Assembly (NCBI GenBank): GCA_025352995.1
Contig: JANXRN010000056.1
Span: forward strand, 1-36,642
DNA length: 36,642 bases
Source of the DNA: Acetobacteraceae bacterium
Lineage (GTDB): Bacteria > Pseudomonadota > Alphaproteobacteria > Acetobacterales > Acetobacteraceae
Direction of reading: 5' to 3'
In this document: piece after piece, positions 7,437 to 15,844 of the stretch
Numbering within the stretch: the first letter of the stretch is position 1
Layout: every line of letters starts with the position of its first letter
Made by a program: the position numbers and the translations under genes
Notes under the pieces: model-generated
What the model saw: the letters and a program-made list of their open reading frames with translations, nothing else
What the model was told of the DNA's origin: nothing
Database searches by the model: none

Positions 7437-10082
7437 ATGTCGGATTTATTGGTCGTTGAGTCCCCCGCCAAAGCCAAAACCATCGAGAAATATCTCGGCC
7501 CCGGCTTCACCGTACTCGCAAGCTTCGGCCATGTCCGCGACCTGCCACCGAAAGATGGCAGCGTGCGGCCCGAGGAGGACTTCGCCATGGACTGGGCCGC
7601 CGATGACCGCGGCGCCCGCCAGATGGCCGCAATCGGCAAGGCGCTCAAGGGCGTCAAGACCCTGTATCTGGCAACCGATCCGGATCGCGAAGGCGAGGCG
7701 ATTTCCTGGCATGTCCATGCCATGCTGGCCGAGAAAAACCTGCTGAAAGGCATCGCGGTCAAACGCATCACCTTTAATGAGGTGACCAAGAACGCCGTCC
7801 GTTACGCCATCGACCATCCCCGTGAACTCGACCAGCCGTTGATTGACGCCTATCTCGCCCGCCGCGCGCTGGATTATCTGGTCGGCTTCACGCTGTCCCC
7901 GGTGCTGTGGCGTAAACTCCCTGGCAGCCGGTCCGCCGGCCGGGTGCAATCGGTCGCGCTGCGCCTGATCTGCGAGCGCGAAGCGGAAATCGAAGCCTTC
8001 AAGCCGCGCGAATACTGGACCATTGAAGCCGCCCTGATCACCCAAGCTGGCGCGCCGTTCGCGGCGCGGCTGGTGGCGCTCGACGGCAAAAAACTCGACC
8101 AGTTCGACCTGAATACCGAAGCGAAAGCGCTTGCTGCCAAGGCACAGGTCGAATCGGGAAAATTCAGCGTCGAAAGCGTTGAACGCAAACGGGTGCGCCG
8201 CCATCCGCCGGCGCCGTTCACCACCTCGACCTTGCAGCAGGACGCCAGCCGCAAGCTCGGCTTCACCGCCCAGCACATCATGCGCCTCGCCCAGGGGTTG
8301 TATGAAGGTGTCGCAATCGACGGCGAAACCACCGGGCTGATCACCTACATGCGCACCGATGGCGTGCAGATGGCCCGCGAAGCGATTGACGCCGCCCGCG
8401 CTCACATCAAATCCAGCTTCGGCCCCACTTATCTGCCCGGCCAGGCGCGCGAATACACCAGCCGCGCCAAGAACGCCCAGGAAGCCCACGAAGCCATCCG
8501 CCCGACCGATTTCTCCCGCAGCCCGGATCAGGTGGGGCAATACCTCAACCCCGAACAGCGCCGGCTCTACGAACTGATCTACAAGCGCGCCGTCGCATCC
8601 CAGATGCAGTCCGCCGAGTTTGATCAGGTGGTGGTCGAGATGGCCGAGCCTGGCAAAGCAAAAGGCCCGCAACTGCGTGCCAACGGCTCGATCTTAGCGT
8701 TCGACGGCTTCCTCAAGCTTTACCGCGAAGACGTCGAGGACGGCGAGGACGACGATAACCGCATGCTGCCGCCAATGGCCGAGCGCGACCCGCTGAAGCG
8801 CGACAAGGTGGACGCCAGCCAGCATTTCACCCAGCCGCCGCCGCGCTATTCGGAAGCGTCGTTGGTCAAGAAAATGGAGGAACTCGGCATCGGCCGGCCC
8901 TCGACCTATGCCTCGATCCTGACGGTTTTGCAGGACCGCAACTACGTCAAAATCGACAAGAAGCGCTTTGTGCCGGAAGATCGTGGCCGGTTGGTCACCG
9001 CCTTCCTGACCAGCTTCTTCGAACGCTATGTCGATCCCGGCTTCACCGCCGGGCTGGAAGAACAGCTCGATGATATTTCCGGCGGGCGCGCCGACTGGCG
9101 GGCGGTGATGCGGCAATTCTGGGCAGCGTTCTCGGGCGCTGTTGAGCAAACCCGTGACCTCAAGATCAGCGATGTCATCGACGCGCTCGACCGCGACCTC
9201 GGCGGGCATTTTTTCCCACCCAACGCGGACGGCACCGCCCCCCGCGTCTGCACCGCCTGCGGCACTGGCCGGCTCGGGCTGAAACTCGGCCGCCATGGCA
9301 GCTTCATTGGCTGCTCCAACTACCCGACCTGCCAGTTCACCCGCCGCCTCGCCATCAACGCCGGCGACGAAGGCGGGGATCAGCTCAAGGAAGGTATGCG
9401 CGAACTCGGCTACCACCCGGAGACCGGTGAAGCCGTCACCGTGCGCCGTGGTCCCTACGGGGTTTACGCCCAGCAGGGCGAACAAATTCCCGACAGCAAG
9501 GTCAAACCGCGCCGAACCAGCCTGCCGAAGGGGATGGATGGCGACACCATCGACCTCGAAGCTGCGCTGGCGCTGCTCGCCCTGCCGCGCCTGGTCGGGA
9601 GCCACCCGGAGACCAAAGACGACATTACAGCCGGCCTCGGCCGCTTCGGGCCGTTCGTGAAAATGGGCAGCGTGTTTGCCTCGCTGGACCGCGATGACAA
9701 CGTGCTGGTCATCGGGTTGAACCGCGCCGTCGATCTGCTGGCGGCCAAGCTCGCCTCGATCCGCAGCCTGGGGCCACATCCGAAAGACCAGGCCCCCGTC
9801 GTGGTTAAAAAGGGCCGCTTCGGACCCTATGTGCAACATGGTGACATGATCGCCAATCTGCCGCGCGATGTCGGGATGGATGACATCACGCTCGCCGAAG
9901 CTGCGGCTTTGGTGGCGGAGAAGGGTAAGAAGATGAAGCCGCGCGGGGGGAAGAAACCCACCAAGGCGGCGGCGGCTAAGCCGGCAAAGGCTGAAAAGGC
10001 CGCTACGACAGCTAAGGCAGTGGTGCAGAAGAAAGTGGTCGTCAAGAAGAAGGCGGCAGTGAAGAAGAAAGTGGCTAAGTAA
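7437..10082 (+). CDS. topA: DNA topoisomerase I
   Basis: Relaxes negative supercoils by transient single-strand cleavage. 881 residues. The TOPRIM domain starts with 'LLVVESPAKAKTIEKYLG' and has the metal motif 'DPDREGEAISWH' near residue 80. The active-site tyrosine is Tyr304 in 'LITYMRTDG'. 'SAGRVQSVALRLICERE' belongs to the catalytic core. Near residue 602 a Cys-rich unit ('CTACG...GCSNYPTC') forms one zinc-ribbon-like module. Further basic C-terminal repeats ('FGPYVQHGD') and a lysine/alanine-rich tail of about 50 residues follow, which probably adds DNA affinity. The ribosome site is weak. The gene is followed by copy 1 of a dispersed intergenic repeat. Confidence 0.97.
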   Translation: MSDLLVVESPAKAKTIEKYLGPGFTVLASFGHVRDLPPKDGSVRPEEDFAMDWAADDRGARQMAAIGKALKGVKTLYLATDPDREGEAISWHVHAMLAEKNLLKGIAVKRITFNEVTKNAVRYAIDHPRELDQPLIDAYLARRALDYLVGFTLSPVLWRKLPGSRSAGRVQSVALRLICEREAEIEAFKPREYWTIEAALITQAGAPFAARLVALDGKKLDQFDLNTEAKALAAKAQVESGKFSVESVERKRVRRHPPAPFTTSTLQQDASRKLGFTAQHIMRLAQGLYEGVAIDGETTGLITYMRTDGVQMAREAIDAARAHIKSSFGPTYLPGQAREYTSRAKNAQEAHEAIRPTDFSRSPDQVGQYLNPEQRRLYELIYKRAVASQMQSAEFDQVVVEMAEPGKAKGPQLRANGSILAFDGFLKLYREDVEDGEDDDNRMLPPMAERDPLKRDKVDASQHFTQPPPRYSEASLVKKMEELGIGRPSTYASILTVLQDRNYVKIDKKRFVPEDRGRLVTAFLTSFFERYVDPGFTAGLEEQLDDISGGRADWRAVMRQFWAAFSGAVEQTRDLKISDVIDALDRDLGGHFFPPNADGTAPRVCTACGTGRLGLKLGRHGSFIGCSNYPTCQFTRRLAINAGDEGGDQLKEGMRELGYHPETGEAVTVRRGPYGVYAQQGEQIPDSKVKPRRTSLPKGMDGDTIDLEAALALLALPRLVGSHPETKDDITAGLGRFGPFVKMGSVFASLDRDDNVLVIGLNRAVDLLAAKLASIRSLGPHPKDQAPVVVKKGRFGPYVQHGDMIANLPRDVGMDDITLAEAAALVAEKGKKMKPRGGKKPTKAAAAKPAKAEKAATTAKAVVQKKVVVKKKAAVKKKVAK

Positions 10083-10085
10083 GCA

Positions 10086-10220
10086 GTTCTTTTTGTGAAC
10101 AAAAAGAACCAAAAAAACTTTTTGATAATTTCTTCCCGTTGGGGTGCCACCCTGCGCAGAGCCGAGCCAACGGCCACAGTTTATTGAAGTTTTTTTGCTT
10201 ATTTTTCTTTACACAAAGAT
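10086..10220. repeat. Dispersed inverted-arm repeat, copy 1 (topA-rnr intergenic)
   Basis: The left arm begins with an 11-bp perfect hairpin, GTTCTTTTTGT-ga-ACAAAAAGAAC (10086-10109), then an A-run and 'CTTTTT'. The core 10136-10173 has a 7-bp inverted repeat, CCGTTGG/CCAACGG. The right arm from about 10186 ('AAGTTTTTTTGCTT') is a degraded inverted copy of the left arm. The first ~40 bases are identical to copy 2 at 21919, while the cores differ. It starts four bases after the topA stop. It resembles a non-coding REP/MITE-like element. Shadow ORFs starting 'MVLFVHKKN' on the minus strand at both loci are produced by it. Confidence 0.8.
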
Positions 10221-10253
10221 ATCTTAAGCCTTTTGAAATAAGGACTTCCCACC

Positions 10254-12470
10254 ATGAAGCGCCGCCCCCCCAACCGCGCCGGCGCGCCCACTGCCCCGGG
10301 CGAAATGCCGAGCCGTGAGGCGATTGCCGCCTTCATCAAATCCAGTCCCGGCCGGGTCGGCAAGCGCGAGATCATTCGCCACTTCAAACTCGGGCCGGAC
10401 CATCGCGCCACCTTGCTCGCCATGCTGCGCGATCTTGCCGGCGGCGGGCATGTCGCACCTGCCGGCCATCGCCGGTTTGCCGCACCAGATCGCACCCATG
10501 AGGCGATTATCGTTGAAATTATCGGGTCGGACCCGGACGGTGATGCGATTGCCCGCCCGATCGAATGGCCCCCTGGCGAACGTCCGCCGCGCATCTTCAT
10601 GGCACCGGAGCCGGCCGGACAGCCCGCGCTCGCCCCTGGCCAGCGCGTGCTGGCGCGCATCCGGCCACGCGGACGGGATATGTATGAAGGCCGCACCTTG
10701 CGCCGGATTGAGGGCACTAGCGGGCGCATCGTCGGGGTGTTTCGCGCCAATGCCAGCCTGGGCGGGCGCATCGAGCCGACCGATCGCCGCGCCAAGGCGG
10801 AATGGACGGTGACCGCCGATGACGCCAACGGTGCCGAGGATGGCGAGGTGGTGCGCGCTGAGCCTTTGCCCGGCAAGCCGCTGGGACTTAAGCCGGCGCG
10901 GGTGGTGGAACGGCTGGGTCAGGTTACCGACGCCCGTGCGGTCAGCCTGATCGTGATCGCGACGCATGATATTCCCACCGAGTTCCTGCCAGCAGCGATT
11001 GCCGAAGCCGAGCACGCGCGGGCCACACCATTAGAAAACCGTACTGATTTGCGCGATGTGCCGCTGATCACCATCGACGGCGCCGATGCCCGTGATTTCG
11101 ATGACGCTGTTTATGCCGAACCGCACGAGGACGGCTTCAAGTTGATCGTCGCGATTGCCGACGTCGCCCATTATGTCCGCCCCGGCAGCGCGCTCGATCG
11201 CGTCGCCCGGTTGCGCGGCAATAGCTGCTACTTCCCCGACCGCGTCGTGCCGATGTTGCCGGAAGCCCTGTCCAACGGCTGGTGCAGCCTGCGCCCGGAC
11301 GAAGATCGCGGCTGCCTGTTTGTCGAAATGTTCATCGGCCCCGACGGCCAGAAGCACCGCCATCGCTTTGGGCGCGGCCTGATGCGCAGTGCCGCCCGGC
11401 TGACCTACGAACAGGTCCAAGAGGTTCGCGACGCCGGCACCGACACCCATCTGCCGATCGCCACGCTCTACATCGCCTACCATGCCCTGATCGCCGCCCG
11501 GCAGCGCCGCGGCACCCTCGATCTCGATCTGCCGGAGCGCCTGGTCAAGCTCGATGCCGATGGCCATGTCGCCTCCATCACCCCGCGCCCGCGCCTCGAC
11601 AGCCATCGCCTGATCGAGGAATTCATGGTGCTGGCCAATGTCTGTGCCGCCGAGGAACTCGAACGGGTGCACCGGCCCTGCGTTTATCGCGTCCATGCGC
11701 CACCGACCGAAGGCAAGCTCGAAGGGCTGCGCGACTTTCTCCGCAGCCTCGATATTAAGTTGCCGCCGGAGGGCGCGTTAACGCCGGGGGATCTTGACCG
11801 GGTGCTGCGCCAGGTCGTCGGTACCCCGGAAGCGCCGCTGGTCAATGAGATGACGTTGCGCAGCCAGTCCCAGGCGGCGTACGACATTGTCAATATCGGT
11901 CATTTCGGCCTGGCATTGTCACGGTACGCCCATTTTACCAGCCCGATCCGCCGCTACGCCGATCTGCTGGTGCATCGGGCGTTGATCGCCGGCCTGCGAC
12001 TCGGGTCTGATGGCTTGGCGGACGGCGCCGTGGCGGGGCTGGAGGATGACTGTGCCCACATCACCGCGACCGAACGCCGGGCGCAACTGGCCGAACGTGA
12101 CGCGATTGATCGTTATTTGGCCGTTTTCATGGCTGACAAGGTCGGAACGCAGTTCCCAGCGCGCATTTCCGGGGTGACCCGGTTCGGATTATTCGTTACC
12201 CTGGCTGAAAGCGGTGCGTCCGGGCTGGTGCCTGTGGGGTCGCTTTTGGATGATTTCTGGATGCACGACGCAATTGCCCAAACCCTGACCGGACGCCACA
12301 GCGGATTAGTGTTCCGCCTTGCGCAGGAGGTCGATGTCCGGCTGTCCGAAGCATCCCCGGTGACTGGCGGCTTGCTGTTTCAAATCCTGCAGGGCGCGCC
12401 TTCCGGCCAGCCGAAATCCCGTCCTGGTTTCGGCCGGACATCTTCGAGGGGCGGAAGCGGCCGGCGTTGA
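10254..12470 (+). CDS. rnr: Ribonuclease R (RNB-family 3'-5' exoribonuclease)
   Basis: A processive, magnesium-dependent exoribonuclease that degrades structured RNA. 738 residues. An N-terminal helix-turn-helix-like region ('GKREIIRHFKL', residues ~37-47) is followed by cold-shock-type OB domains. The RNB catalytic domain contains 'IDGADARDFDDAVYAE' near residues 272-287, with the acidic residues that bind metal. 'FTSPIRRYADLLVHRAL' is the conserved late RNB segment. An S1 domain follows ('FPARISGVTRFGLFVTL') with a short basic tail. The ATG at 10254 has AAGGA nine bases upstream. Any promoter of its own would lie in or beside repeat copy 1. The stop overlaps the TTG start of the next gene. 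Confidence 0.95.
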   Translation: MKRRPPNRAGAPTAPGEMPSREAIAAFIKSSPGRVGKREIIRHFKLGPDHRATLLAMLRDLAGGGHVAPAGHRRFAAPDRTHEAIIVEIIGSDPDGDAIARPIEWPPGERPPRIFMAPEPAGQPALAPGQRVLARIRPRGRDMYEGRTLRRIEGTSGRIVGVFRANASLGGRIEPTDRRAKAEWTVTADDANGAEDGEVVRAEPLPGKPLGLKPARVVERLGQVTDARAVSLIVIATHDIPTEFLPAAIAEAEHARATPLENRTDLRDVPLITIDGADARDFDDAVYAEPHEDGFKLIVAIADVAHYVRPGSALDRVARLRGNSCYFPDRVVPMLPEALSNGWCSLRPDEDRGCLFVEMFIGPDGQKHRHRFGRGLMRSAARLTYEQVQEVRDAGTDTHLPIATLYIAYHALIAARQRRGTLDLDLPERLVKLDADGHVASITPRPRLDSHRLIEEFMVLANVCAAEELERVHRPCVYRVHAPPTEGKLEGLRDFLRSLDIKLPPEGALTPGDLDRVLRQVVGTPEAPLVNEMTLRSQSQAAYDIVNIGHFGLALSRYAHFTSPIRRYADLLVHRALIAGLRLGSDGLADGAVAGLEDDCAHITATERRAQLAERDAIDRYLAVFMADKVGTQFPARISGVTRFGLFVTLAESGASGLVPVGSLLDDFWMHDAIAQTLTGRHSGLVFRLAQEVDVRLSEASPVTGGLLFQILQGAPSGQPKSRPGFGRTSSRGGSGRR

Positions 12471-14176
12471 AACACCTGCGTCCACTGCTGCTGCTCGTGT
12501 TTCTCGGCTGGGGATCGGCGGCGGTTGCAGCCTCGGCCGCGCCCGATGCCTATCACCACGTGCAGTTTGCCCAGATTGCGGCGACCGCGTTGGCATTCAT
12601 CGCACCGCGCAGCCTCGATGCCGTGCCAGTGCGCCAATTGGCGTTGTGGGGCTTGCAAGGGGTCGCGAGCCTGGACCCGCGCCTGACCGTTGAACATCGC
12701 GCACCTGGACGCGGGACCGCCGACAGCAAGGCCGGCAGCCTGGTGTTGTTGCTGTCGAGCGGCAGTGCGGCCGCGCGGGAAATCTTCGCCCGACCAGCCC
12801 CCACCGACGACGATGCGATTAGCTGGGGGAGCGAGGGAGCCGCGTTGGCCCAGGCGGCGTGGGACGCGTCCGACCCCTTGCGGCGGGCCGGACAGATGCG
12901 GATGGTCGCGGCATTCTTCGACGAAATCTTCACCCATTTCGACCCGTATTCGCGTTACGTACCGCCTGCCGAAGCCGCGGCCGACCGCATCAGGCGCAAT
13001 GGCCGCGGCGGCATCGGCGTGACTGTGGAAACCCGGGCCGGCGCCTTCGTGATCGCTGCAGTGCAAACCGGCGGGCCGGCGGCTGAAGCCAAGGTGGTGG
13101 TAGGCGAGCGCATTCTTGCCGTCGATCAGCAAACCATCCAGGGCGCCGACCAGCAGGCGCTGACCGCGCTGCTCGCCGGACCGGACGGCACCCAGGTCAG
13201 CCTGACTTTGCGTGGCCGCGACGGCAAGCCGCGCACTGTAACGATGGAACGCGCCTTGCTGCCGCCCGAAACGGTGTTCGCCCACTCCCAGGATGGCATG
13301 CTGATCATCCGGGTCAGCGCGTTCGTGGCCAATACTGCCGGGCGCATCGCCCAGGAAATCATTCGCGCTTCAAGTGATGGCGTGGGACCGCCAACTGTGC
13401 CGATCGCGGGCATCGTGCTCGATCTGCGTGGCAATCGCGGCGGATTGTTGCGCCAGGCCGTGGCGGCGGCGGCGATGCTGCTGTCGGAGGGCAGTGTCGC
13501 CATCACCATTGGCCGCGATCCGGCCGCCGCCCACGATTACCGCGCCGATGGTCGCGACCTGTCGAGCGGCCTGCCGGTGGTGGTGCTGGTTGATGGCGGC
13601 ACGGCAAGCTCCGCTGAAATTCTCGCCGCAGCACTTGCCGACCAGCGCCGCGCGGTCGTGGTGGGCAGCGCGACCCTCGGCAAGGGGCTGGTGCAAACCC
13701 TGGCGCCGCTTCCCGATGGCGGCGATCTGGTGCTGACCTGGAGCCGGGTGCTGGCGCCGCGCCTGTGGCCGATCCAGGGTCTTGGCGTGCTGCCCCAGCT
13801 CTGCACCAGCATGGGCGCGGCAGCGACGGCCCGACAGATCGAACAGCTCGGCGAAGGGCGCCAGCCTATGCTTGCCGCCCTGATCCGTCACCGGGCCGCC
13901 CGCCCAACCACACCGCCGGCCGAAGTGTTGGATATCCGCGCACCGTGCCCGTCAGGCGAAGGCAATGCGCATGATTTGTCGGCGGCGCGCAGTCTGCTTT
14001 TGTCGCCCAGCCGCTATGCCACTGCCCTGTTGCCGGCGGCGGCGCCACCGTCGCGGCTGGGCATCGCGGCCCCGGTGGCCCGCCCGGTTACCGCCGCGAT
14101 TGTGACCGTGGGCACCGGCAATGCGCGGTCGGCACGATCTCAAGACTTGACGACCCCCACGTCGGTGCGCGATTAG
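12467..14176 (+). CDS. S41-family C-terminal-processing-type peptidase, exported
   Basis: A periplasmic serine protease of 569 residues. A signal peptide ('LRPLLLLVFLGWGSAAVAASA') ends near residue 25. A tail-specific-protease N-domain with 'FFDEIFTHFDPYSRYV' is followed by a PDZ domain (~residues 180-260) and the S41 core. Ser381 in 'DGGTASSAEIL' and Lys406 in 'ATLGKGLVQ' are the Ser/Lys dyad, 25 residues apart as in CtpB. The start is TTG 12467, overlapping the rnr stop as TTGA; no better start precedes the signal peptide. The ~110-residue C-terminal extension after the protease core is low in recognisable motifs. The natural substrate is unknown; relatives trim or destroy envelope proteins. 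Confidence 0.88.
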   Translation: MKHLRPLLLLVFLGWGSAAVAASAAPDAYHHVQFAQIAATALAFIAPRSLDAVPVRQLALWGLQGVASLDPRLTVEHRAPGRGTADSKAGSLVLLLSSGSAAAREIFARPAPTDDDAISWGSEGAALAQAAWDASDPLRRAGQMRMVAAFFDEIFTHFDPYSRYVPPAEAAADRIRRNGRGGIGVTVETRAGAFVIAAVQTGGPAAEAKVVVGERILAVDQQTIQGADQQALTALLAGPDGTQVSLTLRGRDGKPRTVTMERALLPPETVFAHSQDGMLIIRVSAFVANTAGRIAQEIIRASSDGVGPPTVPIAGIVLDLRGNRGGLLRQAVAAAAMLLSEGSVAITIGRDPAAAHDYRADGRDLSSGLPVVVLVDGGTASSAEILAAALADQRRAVVVGSATLGKGLVQTLAPLPDGGDLVLTWSRVLAPRLWPIQGLGVLPQLCTSMGAAATARQIEQLGEGRQPMLAALIRHRAARPTTPPAEVLDIRAPCPSGEGNAHDLSAARSLLLSPSRYATALLPAAAPPSRLGIAAPVARPVTAAIVTVGTGNARSARSQDLTTPTSVRD

Positions 14177-14227
14177 ACGACCCTTGCGCGCCCGCTCGGC
14201 CGCCCCCACTCGCTTTGGACTCAGATC

Positions 14228-14395
14228 ATGGCCAAGAACAACGTCGTGCAGATCAAACTGGTATCAACCGCCGATACCGGGTATTTTTATGTCACCAAAA
14301 AGAATGCCCGTGCGCAGACCAACAAGCTCGAACTGAAAAAATACGATCCCGTCGCGCGCAAGCACGTCGTGTTCAAGGAAGCCAAGATCAAATAA
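14228..14395 (+). CDS. rpmG: 50S ribosomal protein L33
   Basis: A 55-residue ribosomal protein absent from the supplied ORF track because of its length. The translation begins '[18 protein letters not shown]' and contains '[20 protein letters not shown]' and '[13 protein letters not shown]', the standard L33 sequence for the cysteine-free type, with no zinc-binding CxxC pairs. ATG 14228 to TAA 14393-14395. The rnr, S41 peptidase, rpmG, pleD neighbourhood is common in alphaproteobacteria. Its last eight bases overlap the 3' end of the convergent pleD gene. Confidence 0.97.
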   Translation: MAKNNVVQIKLVSTADTGYFYVTKKNARAQTNKLELKKYDPVARKHVVFKEAKIK

Positions 14396-15761
14396 TCGCC
14401 TGCGATACCTGGTTGCGCCCGGCGCGCTTGGCGGCATAAAGCGCCGCATCGGCTTGGCGCACCAGCGCATCGGCGCTGATCGGCTGCGCGCCAGTATGGG
14501 CGACACCGATACTGATGGTCAGCGCGACCTTACTGCCATCGGCTGCCCGGAAATCAAGATTTTCAATCGCCGATCGCAGCCGTTCGGCCGCCACCAAAGC
14601 TTCCGGCGGCAGGGTGCCTGGCATCACCACCGCGAATTCTTCGCCGCCGTACCGTGCGATCGCATCGAAGGCGCGCACCCTGGCGCGCAGCGTGTCAGCA
14701 ATCGCGCGCAACGCCAGATCGCCCTCAGGGTGGCCGAAGCGGTCATTGACTGCCTTGAAATGATCGACATCGATCATCAGCAGCGACACCCTGCCGACAT
14801 TGCCCTGGCCCGGGCGTGGGGCCAACAACCCGGCAAGATGGCGGTTGAGGTAGCGTTGATTGTAACATCCGGTCAGCGGATCGGTGAGCGCCATTTCAAG
14901 CGCGCTATCGAGATCGGCGTGCAGCCGGTCCTGGTAGAATTTGCGCCGGATCTGGTTGCGCACCCGGGCGCGCAATTCGTTGGGGTCTAGCGGGCGGACC
15001 AGCCAGTCATTGGCCCCCAAATCGAAGCCACGCAGCAGCTTGTCCTTGGTTTCCTTGTCGGCGATCAGTAACAGCGGCACGGCTTGGGTCGCCTCATTGG
15101 CGCGCAATTCCGATGCCAGGCGCAACGGGTCGCCGGACGCCATCGAGAGCGACAGCACCACCAGATCGAACGGCATCGCGGCCAGCATCATGGTCGTTTC
15201 GGCCACGGTGCGGGCACGGGTGGTGATGATGCCGTCGGCTTGCAGCGCCACAATCGCCGCGTGGGCGGTGGCGTCGTCATCATCCACCACCAGCGCCCGC
15301 GCGCCCGCGACTGACGGCAACACCAGGGCCGCGCCCTGCAGGCCCAACGCCCGCGCGGTCGCCCCACGCATGCGCCATTCATCCAGCAGCCGCTTCAGCC
15401 GAACCAACGGCTTGAGCCGCGCGTAAAGCGTTTCGAAATTGACTGGCTTGACCAGAAAGTCATCGGCCCCGGCTTCAAGGCCGCGCACCCGCTCGTCAGC
15501 TCTGCCAAGGGCTGTGATCATCACCACCGGAATATGCATCGTGGCGTCAGATGTCTTGAGGCGCCGACACGTCTCATAGCCATCCATGCCCGGCATCATC
15601 ACATCGAGCAAAATAATGTCAGGCTGCCAGTCATGCGCACGATCCAGCGCCGCCTGGCCATCATGCACTTCGCTGACCTGATAATACTCGGCCGCAAGTT
15701 TCGCCGCCATCAGGCGGGTGGCGGACGGTGCATCATCAACAATCAGAATGCGGGCGGTCAT
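14388..15761 (-). CDS. pleD: PleD-type response regulator with GGDEF diguanylate cyclase domain
   Basis: A cytosolic enzyme that makes cyclic di-GMP from two GTP when phosphorylated. 457 residues. The first receiver domain (1-~120) has the acidic pair Asp9/Asp10 and the acceptor Asp53 in '[13 protein letters not shown]'. The second receiver (~155-270) has 'VVDDDDA' but Ser in place of the acceptor Asp ('DLVVLSLSM'), consistent with the adaptor role of this domain in PleD. The GGDEF domain has '[18 protein letters not shown]' and the active loop '[13 protein letters not shown]'. 'RAFD' just before it is the RxxD inhibitory site for c-di-GMP. The ATG at 15761 directly precedes 'TARILIVDD'; the longer ORF to 15860 is not supported. 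It reads divergently from the acyl-CoA synthetase. Confidence 0.93.
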   Translation of the reverse strand: MTARILIVDDAPSATRLMAAKLAAEYYQVSEVHDGQAALDRAHDWQPDIILLDVMMPGMDGYETCRRLKTSDATMHIPVVMITALGRADERVRGLEAGADDFLVKPVNFETLYARLKPLVRLKRLLDEWRMRGATARALGLQGAALVLPSVAGARALVVDDDDATAHAAIVALQADGIITTRARTVAETTMMLAAMPFDLVVLSLSMASGDPLRLASELRANEATQAVPLLLIADKETKDKLLRGFDLGANDWLVRPLDPNELRARVRNQIRRKFYQDRLHADLDSALEMALTDPLTGCYNQRYLNRHLAGLLAPRPGQGNVGRVSLLMIDVDHFKAVNDRFGHPEGDLALRAIADTLRARVRAFDAIARYGGEEFAVVMPGTLPPEALVAAERLRSAIENLDFRAADGSKVALTISIGVAHTGAQPISADALVRQADAALYAAKRAGRNQVSQAII

Positions 15762-15844
15762 CCCGCAATCAGGCACAGTCGATTTGCCGGCGCAAGGGGG
15801 GGCGCTTACGATCAGCTCGGGGAAACGCCGCAGGAGCCACCGAT

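Noticed and set aside
8694-10112. 472-codon minus-strand ORF opposite topA
   Set aside because: Its start lies in the repeat and the protein is low-complexity shadow sequence; topA covers the region.
10086-10220. Insertion sequence remnant
   Set aside because: No transposase fragment is present and both copies are short with variable cores, fitting a REP/MITE-like element better.
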